Positions 47,490-57,870 of a DNA stretch of 64,000 bases are shown piece after piece. The notes under the pieces were generated by a model. The model had not been told where the DNA came from. It ran no database searches and saw only the letters and a program-made list of their open reading frames with translations. The DNA comes from Emydura subglobosa (Eukaryota; Chordata; Testudines; Chelidae). The stretch is from positions 7,423,702 to 7,487,701 of the forward strand of contig ML679961.1 of the NCBI GenBank assembly GCA_007922225.1. The letters are read 5' to 3'. A program made the translations under genes and the position numbers. Positions within the stretch are counted from its first letter, which is position 1. Every line of letters begins with the position of its first letter.

Positions 47490-47951
47490 TAAGAACATAA
47501 CATAAGAATGGTCATACTGGGTTAGACCAATGGTCCATCGAGCCCAATAGCCTGTCTTCCGACAATGGCCAGTGCCAGGTGCTTCAGAGGGAACAAACAG
47601 AACAGGTCATCGTCAAGTGATCCATCCAATGGCGCATTCCCAGCTTCTGGCAAACAGCCATCCCTGCCCATTTGGCTAATAGCCATTGATGGATCTATCC
47701 TCCATGATTTTATCTGGTTCTTTTTTGAACCACATTATAGTCTTGGCCTTCACAACATCCTCTGGCAAGGAGTTCCACAGGTTGGCTATGTGTTGTGTGA
47801 AGAAGTACTTCCTTTTGTTTGTTTTAAACCTGCTGCCTATTAATTTCATTTTGTGACCTCTAGTCCTTGTGTTATGAGAGAGTAAATAACACTCTTATTT
47901 ACTTTCTCCACACCAGTCATGATTCTATAGACATCAGTCATATCCTCTCTT
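47490..47951 (-). mobile_element. CR1 LINE, 3' part of an interrupted copy
   Basis: Starts taagaacataacataagaa (reversed CR1 3' end) and runs through 'ccagtgccaggtgcttcaga', 'gagttccacaggttggctat' and 'tttactttctccacaccagt'. It continues at 48237 after a nested insertion and a small inversion. Confidence 0.92.
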
Positions 47952-47983
47952 GGACTTTTCAGCTTGGAAAAGAGACAACTAAG
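47952..47983 (+). mobile_element. 32-bp locally inverted CR1 segment
   Basis: ggacttttcagcttggaaaa through agagacaactaag is CR1 sequence in sense orientation, while the CR1 on both sides is antisense. The CR1 at 17880-18642 shows the normal order. About 20 further bases of the host CR1 are missing at this junction. Confidence 0.7.
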
Positions 47984-48236
47984 TCTCCCAGGGCAGATTG
48001 GCAAAGGCTCTGGGGGTTTTTCGCCTTCCACTGTAGCATGGGGCACAGCTCACTTGCTGGTGGATTCTCTGTACTTTAAAGTCTTTAAGCCATGATTTGA
48101 GGACTTTAATAACTCAGTCATAGGTTAGAGGTTTATTACAGGAGTGGGTGGGTGAGGTTTTGTGGCCTGCGTTGTGCAGTCAGTCAGACTAGGTGATTAT
48201 ATTGGTCCCTTCTAATCTTAGAGTCTATGAGTCTAT
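47984..48236 (+). mobile_element. CR1 3' end of another subfamily, nested
   Basis: 'tctcccagggcagattggc', 'gactaggtgattatattgg' and 'tcccttctaatcttagag' end in the repeated octamer-like tail 'tctatgagtctat'. This is a different CR1 subfamily from the host copy, with opposite orientation. Confidence 0.8.
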
Positions 48237-49395
48237 ATGGAAGCTGTTCCATACCCTTAATAATTTTTGTTGCCCTTTTCTGTATCTTTTCCAATTCTTA
48301 TAAATCTTTTCTGAGATGGGGCAACCAGATCTGCACGCAGTATTCAAGATGTGGGTGTACCAAGGATTTATAAAGAGGCAATATGATATTTTCTGTCTTA
48401 TTATCTATCCCTTTCCTGATGATTCCCAACATTCTGTTAGCTTATTTGACTGCTGCTGCACATTCATTGGATATTTTCAGAGAACTATCCACAATGACTC
48501 CAAGATCTCTTTCTTGAGTGGTAACAGCTAATTTAGACCCCATCATTTTGTACGCATAGTTGGGATTATGTTTTCCAACGTGCTTACATTGCATTTATCA
48601 ACATTGAATTTTGTGCCATTTTGAAGTCCAATCATCCAGTTTTGTGAGATCCTTTTGTAACTTTGCAGTCTGCTTTGCACTTAACTATCTTGAGTAGTTT
48701 TGTATCATCTGCAAATGTTGCCACCTCACTGTTTACCCCTTTTCCCAGATAGTTTATGAATATGTTGAACAACACTGGTCCCAGTGCAGACCCCTGGGGG
48801 ACACCACTATTTACCTCTCCCCATTCTGAAAATTGACCATTTATTTCTATTCTTTGTTTCCTACTTTTTAATCAGTTACTGATCCAGGAGAGGACCTTTC
48901 CTCTTATCCCAGGACCGCTTACTTTGCTTAAGAGCATTTGGTGAGGGACCTGGCCAAAGGCTTTCTGAAAATCTAAGTACACTATATCCACTGGATCATC
49001 CTTGTCTACATGCTTGTTGGCCTCCTCAATGAATTCTAGTAGATTAGTGAGGCATGATTTTCCTTTACAAAAACCATGTTGTCTCTTCCCCAACAAATCG
49101 TATTCATCTATGCGTCTGATAATTCTGTTCTTTACTATAATTTCAACCAGTTTGCCTGGTAGTGAAATTAGGCTTACTGGCCTGTAGCTGCGGTATTGCC
49201 TCTGGAACCTTTTTTAAAAATTGGCATCAAATTAGCTATTCTCCAGTCATTTGATACAGAAGCTGATTTAACTTATAGGGTCCATGTCACAGTTAGTAGT
49301 TCTGCAATTTCACACTTGAGTTCCTTCAGAACTCTTGGGTGGATACCATCTGGTCCTGGTGACTTATTACTGTTTAATGTATCAGTCTGAGCCTA
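48237..49395 (-). mobile_element. CR1 LINE, reverse-transcriptase part of the interrupted copy
   Basis: On the minus strand this encodes reverse-transcriptase segments: DPVDIVYLDFQKAFGQVPHQ and MLLSKVSGPGIRGKVLSWIS at 48872-49096, and upstream a degraded finger region ending near the 5' truncation at about 49395. 'tctgcaaatgttgccacc' near 48712 is the reverse of the FADDT-type catalytic region seen as 'gcaaaatttgcagatgat' in the 34010 copy. Frames are broken by several indels. Together with 47490-47951 this is the longest CR1 copy in the window, about 1.6 kb without the insert. Confidence 0.9.
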
Positions 49396-50387
49396 TATTT
49401 GTAGGGCTATGGACTGAGGAGTAGGAATATGGGTTGACAGTCATGGATGTGTCAGACTTCAAGGCCGCCTGTGTTTGAGGTTCTGTGTGAATCCTTTTTT
49501 GAATACTGCTGAGCTCCTGGCCTCTAACTTGTGGCAGTGAGTTCCGCAGGCTAAGTGCACATTTATGTAAAATATTTCTTGTGATTAAATTCAAGTTTGC
49601 TGCCTTCTGATAAAATCAGTGGCCCCCTTCCTTGTGCCCAGTTCACCTCTAATCTGTTCATTATTTTGTATATCTGGAGTATGTCCTCTCTTTACTTCTT
49701 TGTCTCTGAACGTTCCTTAACTCAGTGTTGTGTATGTTTCATCATAAAATGCTTATGGTGAACAAGCTGGTTTACCCACCTATAGTGCTAACATATTTGA
49801 TCTTTCCTATGGTTGAAATAGTGACAGTAGTGTTCCTATTCAGTGAGCAAATTGCAGCAATTAATCTCCTGTGCCAATTTCTTTATGTTGTTCAAGTAAA
49901 TGTGTTGCATCTCCCAGTCCCTCAACGCCATGAGAGGAGACCTTATTCAAATTCTCTCTGATCAATAGCTGAAATGATACCATTCCTCTTGTCTACTCAT
50001 TTATTTTTAAACTAATTAAAGGCCTTAATTATTCACCATTCCTGCATTCACTCATGAAGAGCGGCCACATCTGCGGCATACTTAGCATTCAGAACGACTT
50101 ACTTCTATCAGTGTGAGCATTCTCAAACAGGTTGGTACATGCAAAACGAGAGCAAGGGGGATAATTTGAAATAAATAACTTCTTAGATGAATCTTGGCTT
50201 TTTTCCCTCATCTGTTCTGTTCTTTAGTTGGCTGCAAACAGATCCTGCTTTTCTCAGCTGGATCAATTATCTGACATGATCTGCCAGGCAGTTTCTGTGA
50301 CTGATTCTTGGTTTGCAGATTGTTCAGGAATGGTTAGTTAGTGACTATTCGATGTTTGAAATTCAAGCTGCTTTGAATGGACCCGTA
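49396..50387. other. Unassigned DNA
   Basis: AT-rich, with no gene or repeat family recognised. Confidence 0.4.
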
Positions 50388-50480
50388 AGCCTAACTTTTC
50401 AAAAGTGGCTAGTCACTTTTCGCTGCCCAATTTAGGTGTCATAAAGGGGTCTGACTTTCAGAAATTGTCAAGCCACCTGG
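50388..50480. mobile_element. Left half of a palindromic MITE cut by gypsy
   Basis: 'agcctaacttttcaaaagtgg' matches, inverted, the end of 54133-54232 (minus strand 'ggcctacaatttcaaaagtg'). 'ggtctgactttcagaaattg' is the inner arm and pairs with 'gtctgaaaatcaggc' at about 54140. Confidence 0.7.
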
Positions 50481-50876
50481 TGTAAAGGACCGGGGCATAG
50501 GTGGGCTGACCTAGCAGTCACAGCTGGGCTGGTGTCACCAAGTCACATGCAGTCATGTGGTGATAAGTCAGTGAGCAAAGATCAGAGTAATAGCTAGAGC
50601 TGGAGTTGGACTGGGCTCAGAGACTGGAGATTATCCAGGGAGGGGAAGTCTGGAGTCACAGCAAGCCAGAAGTCGGTGTGGCTTCCCAGACAACTTCCTG
50701 GGGTACCATCCAGGGTTAAATAGTGAGCATGGGCCAATCAGAAGGCTACCGGGTGCTCTCACTCTGGACCTTGGGGTGATACTTCCTGCAATGCCTAATA
50801 TTCTCAGTGCTCTTAGAATGTGGCTCTACATGTCCTCCCAGAGGCGACGTGGGTTCTAGTCCCGGGGCGTCTTACC
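50481..50876 (-). repeat. Gypsy 3' LTR
   Basis: Starts tgtaaaggaccggggcatag, matching tgtaagggattggggcatag at 53881. Shared blocks include 'cttcctgggg', 'cagggttaaatagtgag', 'ccaatcagaaggct', 'acttcctgcaatgcc' and 'ggttctagtcc'. It carries about 172 extra bases (50521-50692) absent from the other LTR. Confidence 0.8.
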
Positions 50877-50924
50877 TTACCATCCCTGCAGAGGTGCCCT
50901 TCCTCTGGGCTGGTGCCAGGCCTG

Positions 50925-51110
50925 GTTTATCCAGGTGGGTTTGGTGAAATCTTCTCAACAGGTCAGGGGCGTGGACGTCAACAGCAGGTTTTCAGGCGTA
51001 CTTTTCAGGACCGCAGCCCTCCCAATCCATGAGTTAGTGCAGTGTTCCCGGCTGCAGTTCAGATTGAGGCTAGCGTGGAAAGTATATTCCTCATGTGCTT
51101 TGACCTGCAC
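50925..51110 (-). pseudogene. Gypsy integrase C-terminal chromodomain relic
   Basis: On the minus strand the end of pol reads ENLLL...TC and then FTKPTWINQA, aligning loosely to the '...ENL...LL..FH..HPDKPG' end of chromovirus chromodomains, preceded by an EYTF start. The aromatic cage residues cannot be confirmed because of indels. Chromodomains in this position direct integration in the family; this copy is dead. Confidence 0.4.
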
Positions 51111-52360
51111 TGGTGTGGGGCGGCTGTTGGTAACTGGTTAGGAAATTCTTCCGTGTGAGACTTCAAGAGGGAGATGTGGGAAACAGGGCGTGTCTTCAGG
51201 GACTGAGGAAGCTGCAATTGGAAAGGGAGGGGTTGATTTGCTGATAAATCCGGATGAACCTCCAAGGAACCGGAGTTCTACCTGTCGGGATGGCCTGTTC
51301 GTATAGAAGCGTTTTGCTGCAAACCAGGCCTCTTGGCTCAACGTGGATGGCTGATGCCAAGGAAGGCCCAGCCTTCCATGTACCACTTGTAGTCCTTTTT
51401 TGCATCTTCGAGGTAGTCCTTCAACTCCTCCTGTGCATGATGAATCCATTGGCTCCAGTCTGTGGCTGCTGGCTTCGGGGAGGCAGCTGGCAAGGCTGGG
51501 TGGAACTCATAATTTACAAAAAAAGGGACTGTCCAGTGGAGGCAAGATTGGTGGCGTTGTACGAGAACTCTGCGTAAGGCTGGAGGGAGAAGCAGTTATC
51601 CTGAGGATAGCTGATAAAGCACCTTAGGTATCGTTCTAGTACTTGGTTCACCTTCTCTGTCTGCTCATCTGTCTGGGGGTGGTATGCAGAGGAGGTGAAA
51701 GGGCAAACGTCCAGTAACTGGAGTGTTTCACACCAAAAAGCATTAGACAAATATGCAGGTCTCGGTCCCAGGTGATATGGTTCAGAAGCCCAGGAAGGCT
51801 GATAACATGCACCACCAGGCGTTGAGCTGCTGTTTCAGCAGAAGGTAGGTGGTCCCAGGGGATGAAGTCTGCCATTTTGGCCAGTTGGTCTACAATAATC
51901 AAGATCAGCGTGTGGCCCTCAGAGGTGGGGAGTTCTACCATGAAATCCAAGGTGATTGAGGCCCAGGGTCTAGGTGGAGTCTCCAGGGGTTCTAGATTGA
52001 TGAGCAGCTTGGCATGGAGCATCTTGGTGCACATACACAGGTCACAAGTCAACTCACTCCTGGACTTCAGCTTGCTTACAGGCCACCAAAATAACGGAAG
52101 ACCATGCAGAAAGTCTTAAGGTGGCCAAAATGGCGCTCCAATGGAGTGTCCCGGCAGAGGTGAGGGCGACCCAGTTGAACGTCTATGTATCCATTGAAGT
52201 TTGGGACCCTGTCCTGACTGGAGCATTGCATTTGGGTTCTGGCTCTCCTTTGCCCAGGCTGTTTCATCACCTCCTGCACTATTGGGTCACCCTGTGCGGT
52301 GGCTTGGATTAGATCAGGCAGATCTCGGTGCATTGCGGCGCTAAGGAAGTGACATGGTTT
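51110..52360 (-). pseudogene. Gypsy integrase
   Basis: Several frames on the minus strand together cover an integrase. The zinc-binding domain shows RHFGHLKT (histidine pair) at about 52130 and CDLCMCTK near 52040. The catalytic core shows ITLDFMVELPTSEGHTLI (first Asp), HITWDRDLHI (second Asp) and SAYHPQTDEQTEKVNQVLE (Glu), all three catalytic residues still recognisable but in different frames. Downstream, LQLPQSLKTRPVSHISLLKS at 51110-51240 is the GPY/F-type module found before a chromodomain. At least three frameshifts and several stops separate these parts. The integrase lies after RNase H in pol, which identifies Ty3/gypsy rather than copia. Confidence 0.85.
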
Positions 52361-52389
52361 TAGGAGACTGGCTGGTTCTTGATTAGATT

Positions 52390-52695
52390 CCTCGCCCTCT
52401 CGGTAGCATTCCCCTTTCGGGATAAAGCATCGGCCTTCCTTTCCTGGTTCCCAGTTGATAGGTGATGTGGAAATCGTACCGAGAGAAGAAGAAACCCCAC
52501 CTGTGCTATCTTTTCAAGGCTTGACGCTTATGCAGATATTCAAGGTTCTGATGGTCAGAAAAGACATGCCCAGGGTACCTAGCTCCTTCGAGGTGGTGGC
52601 ACCACTCTTTGAAGGCTGGTTTAATCACGAGCAGCTCCTTATTTAATATCTCTCAGTTCCATTCTGCAGGGGAGAGCTTTTGGGAGTAGTAAGTG
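52390..52695 (-). pseudogene. Gypsy RNase H fragment
   Basis: On the minus strand the frames read SQKLSPAEWN, ELLVIKPAFKEWCHHLEGAR and SDHQNLEYLHKRQALKRQHR with FFFSRYDFHITYQ, the standard tail of the gypsy RNase H and connection region. The N-terminal third of RNase H and the entire reverse transcriptase upstream are absent: the sequence passes directly into protease at about 52700. Confidence 0.75.
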
Positions 52696-52699
52696 CAGG

Positions 52700-53040
52700 G
52701 GTGATTTGTGGGGCTTGGGCAGCTCCAGCATCTATGAAATTATCCTCAGCCCTTGAATCCATTAGGGCTCACTCTGGGGGAATTGGCTTACATCACCATG
52801 TGTGTACTTGGAAGCATGAGGAGGACACAAATGTCTTGGATTGGGTTTTCCTCAAGGGTTAGGGGGTGGTTCTGGGTCATGATGCCCTGGAGATGCTCAG
52901 GCCAGCCCCCCATATGTCCTGGGCTCACTTGTTTCCTGATTCCTCGCCGGTGGAGGTCTGTGATGGGCAAGAGGCAAGACGTGCCCTGGTGCTCCTCAAT
53001 AAAAACATAAGTTACTGAACTGTCGCCGTTCCTTCTCTTC
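52700..53040 (-). pseudogene. Gypsy zinc-knuckle and protease remnant
   Basis: Reading minus from 53040, a segment like NLCFY..GHQG.S.LP marks a decayed CCHC knuckle. Further on, LMDSRAEDNFIDAG at about 52725-52770 aligns to the retropepsin motif (L)DSGA.GNF(I/M)D, with the catalytic-loop Gly changed to Arg. Stops lie between the two. The protease ends abruptly and joins RNase H. Confidence 0.6.
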
Positions 53041-53880
53041 CAGGGTTAAGTGTCAGTGGGCCAGATCAGCCTGCACTGGTCTGCGGTTAGGGCCTCGGGT
53101 TTTCAGCATGGAGTGTGGGCGAGGTAGTGCTACGGTTGCCCTCTTCTCCTCCTTTTGCTCACGTAGCCAGTTGTCAATATATGGAGAGAGGTCAGTAAAA
53201 GCCTCCACGCTGGTCAGGGTCTCAACATAGGCTAGCTCATCCTTTACCGCCTCGCTAAGTCCGTGCCAGAATTGGTTCAGTTGGGCCACCGCCTAACGCT
53301 CAACGCCGGCCATGAGTTGCCGGAACTGGGCAGAGTACGAGGCAGCTGGTCCTCGCCCTTCCTGGAGCCTTTGTAGGGCGGCTTGCGCTGAGCGAGCATG
53401 ACGAGGGTCATCAAGAATTGCAGAAAACGCTCCCAGGAAAGTATTCCAGTCGGGTAACTCTGGACTGTCTTGTTTCTCCGGCTAGTAAAGTGGTCCCACC
53501 CTGGCCTGGGCAGTGGGATACATAGGAGGGAAAAGGAGATTGGTTCAGGAACCCCCTGAACTTCTGGCTGTTCCCATCCAAACTTTCAGGCAGCAGTAAC
53601 GTAGGCCCCTCTTCAGAGGGCAGTGGCCCAATCTGAGCCTGGAGCACAGCCTCCTCCACCTGGGAGCGTGCTAGCTGCTCGCGGAGTGTCTCGTTTCCTG
53701 CTAGGAGCTGCGCCACTTGGGCCTGCAGCCAATGGTTTTCTGTCTGGAGCTGAGTGACTTTCTCCTGCAGAGCTGGTACCCAATGGGGTCCAGTGGTGGG
53801 TGATAGACCCACTTCCAGATCCCTGTTTGGGGGCTTCCATGTGTGTGGGGGGGGTTGGTTTGAAAGTGATCTGGGCAAAC
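53041..53880 (-). pseudogene. Gypsy gag
   Basis: The minus frame 53411-53878 begins near the 5' LTR, carries a coiled coil (LQEKVTQLQTENHWLQAQVA) and then LPESLDGNSQKFRGFLNQ, a motif shared with sushi-ichi-type gags and their domesticated mammalian derivatives. The frame 53053-53289 supplies the later capsid part (QFWHGLSEAVKDELAYVE). A frameshift and missing sequence separate them. The resemblance to domesticated gags is a family trait; nothing here suggests domestication. Confidence 0.75.
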
Positions 53881-54132
53881 TGTAAGGGATTGGGGCATAG
53901 GTAATCTGGCCTAGTGGTCAACTTCCTGGGGCGCCGCCCAGGGTTAAATAGTGAGTCTAAGCCAATCAGAAGGCTCCAGGCTGCAGTTGCTCTGGCTCCT
54001 TTGGGCGGTACTTCCTGCAATGCCACGGTGCTCCTTGGATGTGGCTCTGCATTGCCTCCCAGTGGTGATGTGGGCGCATATCAGCTGCCCCAGCCTCCAC
54101 AGGGCTGGGTTCTAGTCCTGCGGACCCTTGCA
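53881..54132 (-). repeat. Gypsy 5' LTR
   Basis: TG...CA ends (tgtaaggg to cccttgca), 252 bp. It lacks the 172-bp block of the partner LTR. The first gag frame starts almost immediately inside. No convincing primer-binding site is seen next to it. Confidence 0.8.
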
Positions 54133-54232
54133 CCTGCTGTCTGAAAATCAGGCTCCTTTAAGGTGCCCCGGGTTGGACCCTGACAATTGAGACCCCCTGA
54201 AATCCCCAGGCACTTTTGAAATTGTAGGCCAC
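54133..54232. mobile_element. Right half of the palindromic MITE cut by gypsy
   Basis: 'ctgtctgaaaatcaggctcc' and the terminal 'cacttttgaaattgtaggcc' complete the element begun at 50388. The gypsy element occupies its centre. Confidence 0.7.
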
Positions 54233-54319
54233 AGTGTACGTTTCAGTCCCCTGATTGGATGAGTAACTCTTGATCAGTGTCTATCACCAAAGTGTCTCGT
54301 CGTTTCCTTGTTCTCCCTT

Positions 54320-54475
54320 GTCAGTCTGCCTCCGTCGTCTCTTGTCTTATACTTTGATTGTAAACTCCTTGGGGCAGGGACTTTGTTTGGTTCTGTTTAT
54401 ATAGCATGTACCACCACGGGGTCCTGGCCCATGACAGGGGCTCCTATGCACTGCGCTAATACAAATGAATAATTA
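54320..54475 (+). mobile_element. SINE 3'-tail module
   Basis: 'gattgtaaactccttgggg', 'cagggactttgtttgg', 'caccacggggtcctggccca' and 'gcgctaatacaaatgaataa' match 2510-2673 closely. Confidence 0.7.
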
Positions 54476-55711
54476 TAGTAAGGCCCTGATTCAAGAAAGC
54501 ACTTAAGCACATGTCTAGTTTTGACTTCAATAAGCCTATTCATGGGCTTTAATCACTGGAAGGAAGTTTCTGGCGTGGCTGTCCCTGGCTGTATTTCTGC
54601 AAACGTGCCTGCCATTCTGCTGCTTTGCTAGAATCCCAGCGCTGGCAGGAAGTGAACATCAAAGGACCACACACAATGGAAGCAAATTAGGTTTAAAATT
54701 AAAGCGATAATCACAGGAGCGTAGGTTTTGGGGGGCGGGCGGGAAGGAATCAGTTTTGCCATGGTTCTAAGCACAGTAAGCAAAGACAATCCTACTTCAT
54801 CGAGAGGAAAATGCAAATCACCCAAATCTCTGTAACAATCGAAAGGGGGAGAGGAATTTGTGGTGGGTTAACTTAAAAAGAGAAGCGTGGCAAACTTAAT
54901 GTATGTCAAGGCTACTTAGAATATGTGGGTGAGTGCCTTTCTTAGCACGTCTGCATCAATACTTCAAATAGACTAGAATAAAAATGTCTTTTTAAAAATG
55001 TGACCCAGCTTTGGGCTGTCAGCGAGATGGGGCTAATCTACCTTTCTCAGACACGTCTCAGTGCCTGTCAAAGCAGACCTGCAGTTTATCCCGAGAGACC
55101 CATCTACACCAGACTGTCCTGGGGTCCAGCAAAGAGCCCTGAAGTCACTTTTACTTGTGATCAGTGCCCAGTTAAACTTCAGGATCCTGATTTCTTATTT
55201 ACCATAAGGCTGCCCCATTACACCTCGCCGAAGCTGAAAGTCTGTTATATTCAGACATTAACCTAATGTCCTGCCTTTGGTTGTTTTCCCCCCAGTCCTA
55301 ATTGAGCTCTCCCTAATTTTACAACAGTGTTACTGCACCAGCGTTAGCGGAGTTACACCTGGGTTTGCAGCAAGCCTCTCTGATCGCTTCTGACAAGCAC
55401 AGCCATTCAAGCCTGGGTTTAGTTTTGCGTGTGTGTGGTAATAAACAAGCAAAGCAGAGATGCCTGGTTTAGAGGGGGGAAATTTCTATGTATCCGGTAA
55501 CGCTAAACAGAGATTAAACCTCTCCACTGGCGGGCAGCAGAACGATCACCTCCCAGCCCATCTGTTAGCTGGAATGAGATAAGGCATCTGTGAGGAACAC
55601 TATTAATCAGTCGGGTTGGTGCTCTGATGGAGCCCCACTCGTTATCGTGAACGGAGTCAGACTTCAGGACTTGCTCTCATCAGGGGCTGGAAACGCTTAG
55701 GAAATGTCGTT
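54476..55711. other. Unassigned DNA
   Basis: No gene recognised. A very strong acceptor-like tract (gttgttttccccccag) ends at about 55294 without a good donor downstream. Confidence 0.4.
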
Positions 55712-55935
55712 TTGGGTGAAGTCTACGCTAGAAACATTTGCTGGTATCGCCATGTCTCTGAGGGGTGTGCTATGGCAACATCTCTGTACTGCTAACTGCC
55801 CGATTACAGAGGCGGTTATTTTGGCGTGACCATGCTTTGGTTGGCATCGTTTATTTCACTTGGGGAGCCAATAGAAAGGGCATGTCCATTCCGAGGAGCG
55901 CTACACCAGTGGAGCTTTGCTAGTCACCCTTTTCC
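55712..55935. mobile_element. Degraded MITE, 'gtctacgct' type
   Basis: 'gaagtctacgctagaaacat', 'catgtctctgaggggtgtg' and 'gagcgctacaccagtgg' resemble parts of 4201-4466 and 12657-12951. Ends uncertain. Confidence 0.3.
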
Positions 55936-56874
55936 AGCGCAGACAAGCCTTTATCTCGCAGGGAAAGGGCACCACCCGCCCCTTTGTCCTGACCTTCGGG
56001 TTGACCATTAGCAAACATTCAGTCCTCCTCAGCTGGAGCGAGGATTGGCTCAGTGCAGGAGGAGGCTGGAGAAGCTCTGATGGGAGCTGGGTGGGCGGTG
56101 AACATTATTTCCAGTATTAAGCAGTTGTTGGCCAGTGGGTGATTTTGCAGGCCATGGTGCCATTCCAATGAGTCGGGGTGTATCGGTGGAACCCAGGCTC
56201 CCTTTGTATTGGTGTTTCTGTACGATACATCCTGTGCTGTACGTTAACTGACTTTTGTCTTGAGCTCCCTCTAATGTTGACGGTAGCTTCTATTGTTTTA
56301 GAGTGCCGGAGTCCCAGTGGATCCACTTTGTACGGTGCTAGAATAACAGCGTGTCTTTCTCCGTCCCCCTGTGGTGCGTGGCAAGGAGGAAGCTTGGCTG
56401 GATTTTTTGCCAGACTCCGCACTCTAGCCGTGCAGGCGCAGCCGAGGTAACTGACCGCGTTTGGCGCCGGTGAATTGGTCATTCCATCCTTGGGCTGCTG
56501 AAATAGATGTGTGTCATTTGGGCCCATTTTTGTCGTTACAAAGGAGCCCGTCCAACGCTGTGAGAGCGTATGCAGTCAGGGTAAAAGGAGGGGCCAGATC
56601 CCCAGCTTCTGTAAACTGGTGTAACTCCACTGAAAGTAATGAACCTATATCAATTCATGCCAGACGAGCAGCTGGCCAGCAATATCCACTTAGGACCAAT
56701 GTCCAGCAACCTGGGCCTTCCTACGATCCATAGCTGCTTCCAGAGCTCCAGGGATCCCTCTGTGCAAAGTCTAGAGGGTCTGTTCACTTGGGATAATAAG
56801 CATCCAGGCTTCTTTGGAGTGGAGACTGGGACTGAAATATATTCCAGCCGGGGTAAGAGCACTCTCATTCTCAC
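55936..56874. other. Unassigned DNA
   Basis: No gene recognised. 'ggggccagatccccagc' at 56590 is a relic of the palindromic MITE family. Confidence 0.4.
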
Positions 56875-57010
56875 TCTTTGTCTGTCTTGTCCTTAGAGAT
56901 CATGAGCAGGAAATATCTCCTGCTGTGAGTATGTACAACGCCTAGCGCAACAAGGGCCCTGAATCTTGGCTGCAGCCTCTGGCCCTAATGTAATACAGAT
57001 AATGAAAAAT
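56875..57010 (+). mobile_element. SINE 3'-tail module
   Basis: 'gtatgtacaacgcctagcgc', 'aacaagggccctgaatcttg' and 'aatgtaatacagataatg' are the tail module in sense. Confidence 0.6.
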
Positions 57011-57627
57011 ACACGTCAGCACTTCCAGTAAAAGTGACACAGCTGGAAACTGGGTTTGCTGAATTTGGGTCGGAAATCTGAGTGGCCTGCTGTTCTATCC
57101 ACACGGCTTCGGTCAGTCCTGGCTTGTAAGCCATGGCAGCTCTTCACGCCACATCCCACACATTGGAGAATTTGAGAATAAAGAGCCCAGTTGAGAGATC
57201 ACTTGGCTCCTACTCAGGGCCAGTCCATGGATGGGAGATCTCCGTGCAGCTGGCAGTGAATGTGTTTCAGAGTTGCGAGGGAGGAGAGGGATGAGCTGTG
57301 CTGTTCTGTTTTGAGGCTGTCAGTTGGGAGTGGTTGGTATTCTCCGTTCAAAAGCCCTCCTCGCTTCTCAGCAGACCCCATGCCTTTCGCTGGGCTCACT
57401 TATTTGGCTTCATAGCACAGATGGGCTTCGGCTGCAGAATTCACAGCTGAATCCAGATTTTGAAGACTTCTGAATTTGGGGTTGGTCCAACCAGGGGTTC
57501 AGATCTGGTTCCAAATACAGATTTCAAGCAGACCCAGAATGAATTGGGGATCTAAGTTTTAGTTCCATCTCTAATTATCACTGTCATAACTGCAAGAAAT
57601 TCCACAGAGGAACACCAGGAACTATGG

Positions 57628-57870
57628 CAGGGTGGTCCAATGGTTAGGACCATTGACTGGGACTCAAGAGACCTGGGTACTATTCCTGGCTCTGCCACTG
57701 ACCTGCTGGGTGACCTTGGTTGAATCACTTCACCTCTCTCTTTCACCTCCTGCCCCTTTCCCGTTAAGCTCCTCAGGATGGGGATTGTCTCTTCCTGTGT
57801 GTAAATACAGTGCTTATGACAAAGGGGCCCCAATCCAGAGTATCTGGAGACTTCCGATGCTGCCGTAAAA
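57628..57870 (+). mobile_element. Full-length CORE/MIR-like SINE
   Basis: The head 'gtggtccaatggttaggacc' (A box) and 'gacctgggtactattcctgg' (degraded B box) are followed by 'ggtgaccttggttgaatcac', 'gctcctcaggatggggattg' and 'aaatacagtgcttatgacaa'. Head, core and tail are all present, making it one of the most complete SINEs here. Confidence 0.8.

Larger units (their letters stand above)
50481..54132 (-). mobile_element. Ty3/gypsy chromodomain retrotransposon, RT-deleted
   Basis: A 3.65 kb element on the minus strand with an LTR at each end (50481-50876 and 53881-54132), both starting TG and the right one ending CA. From 5' to 3' (right to left) it holds gag, a degraded zinc knuckle, protease, RNase H, integrase and a chromodomain-like C-terminus. 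That order is diagnostic of Ty3/gypsy (integrase last). The reverse transcriptase is missing between protease and RNase H. The flanks CCTGG (50476-50480) and CCTGC (54133-54137) form a 4-of-5 match to the expected 5-bp target duplication. Frameshifts in every domain make it inactive. Confidence 0.88.

Noticed and set aside
53411..53878. Domesticated gag gene (sushi-ichi/RTL type)
   Set aside because: Flanked by LTRs and decayed pol of the same element with frameshifts; it is an ordinary dead retrotransposon gag.
54133..54184. Extending the right gypsy LTR to ...ccctgaca at 54184
   Set aside because: Bases 54137-54232 complete the palindromic MITE begun at 50388, so the LTR must end at 54132.
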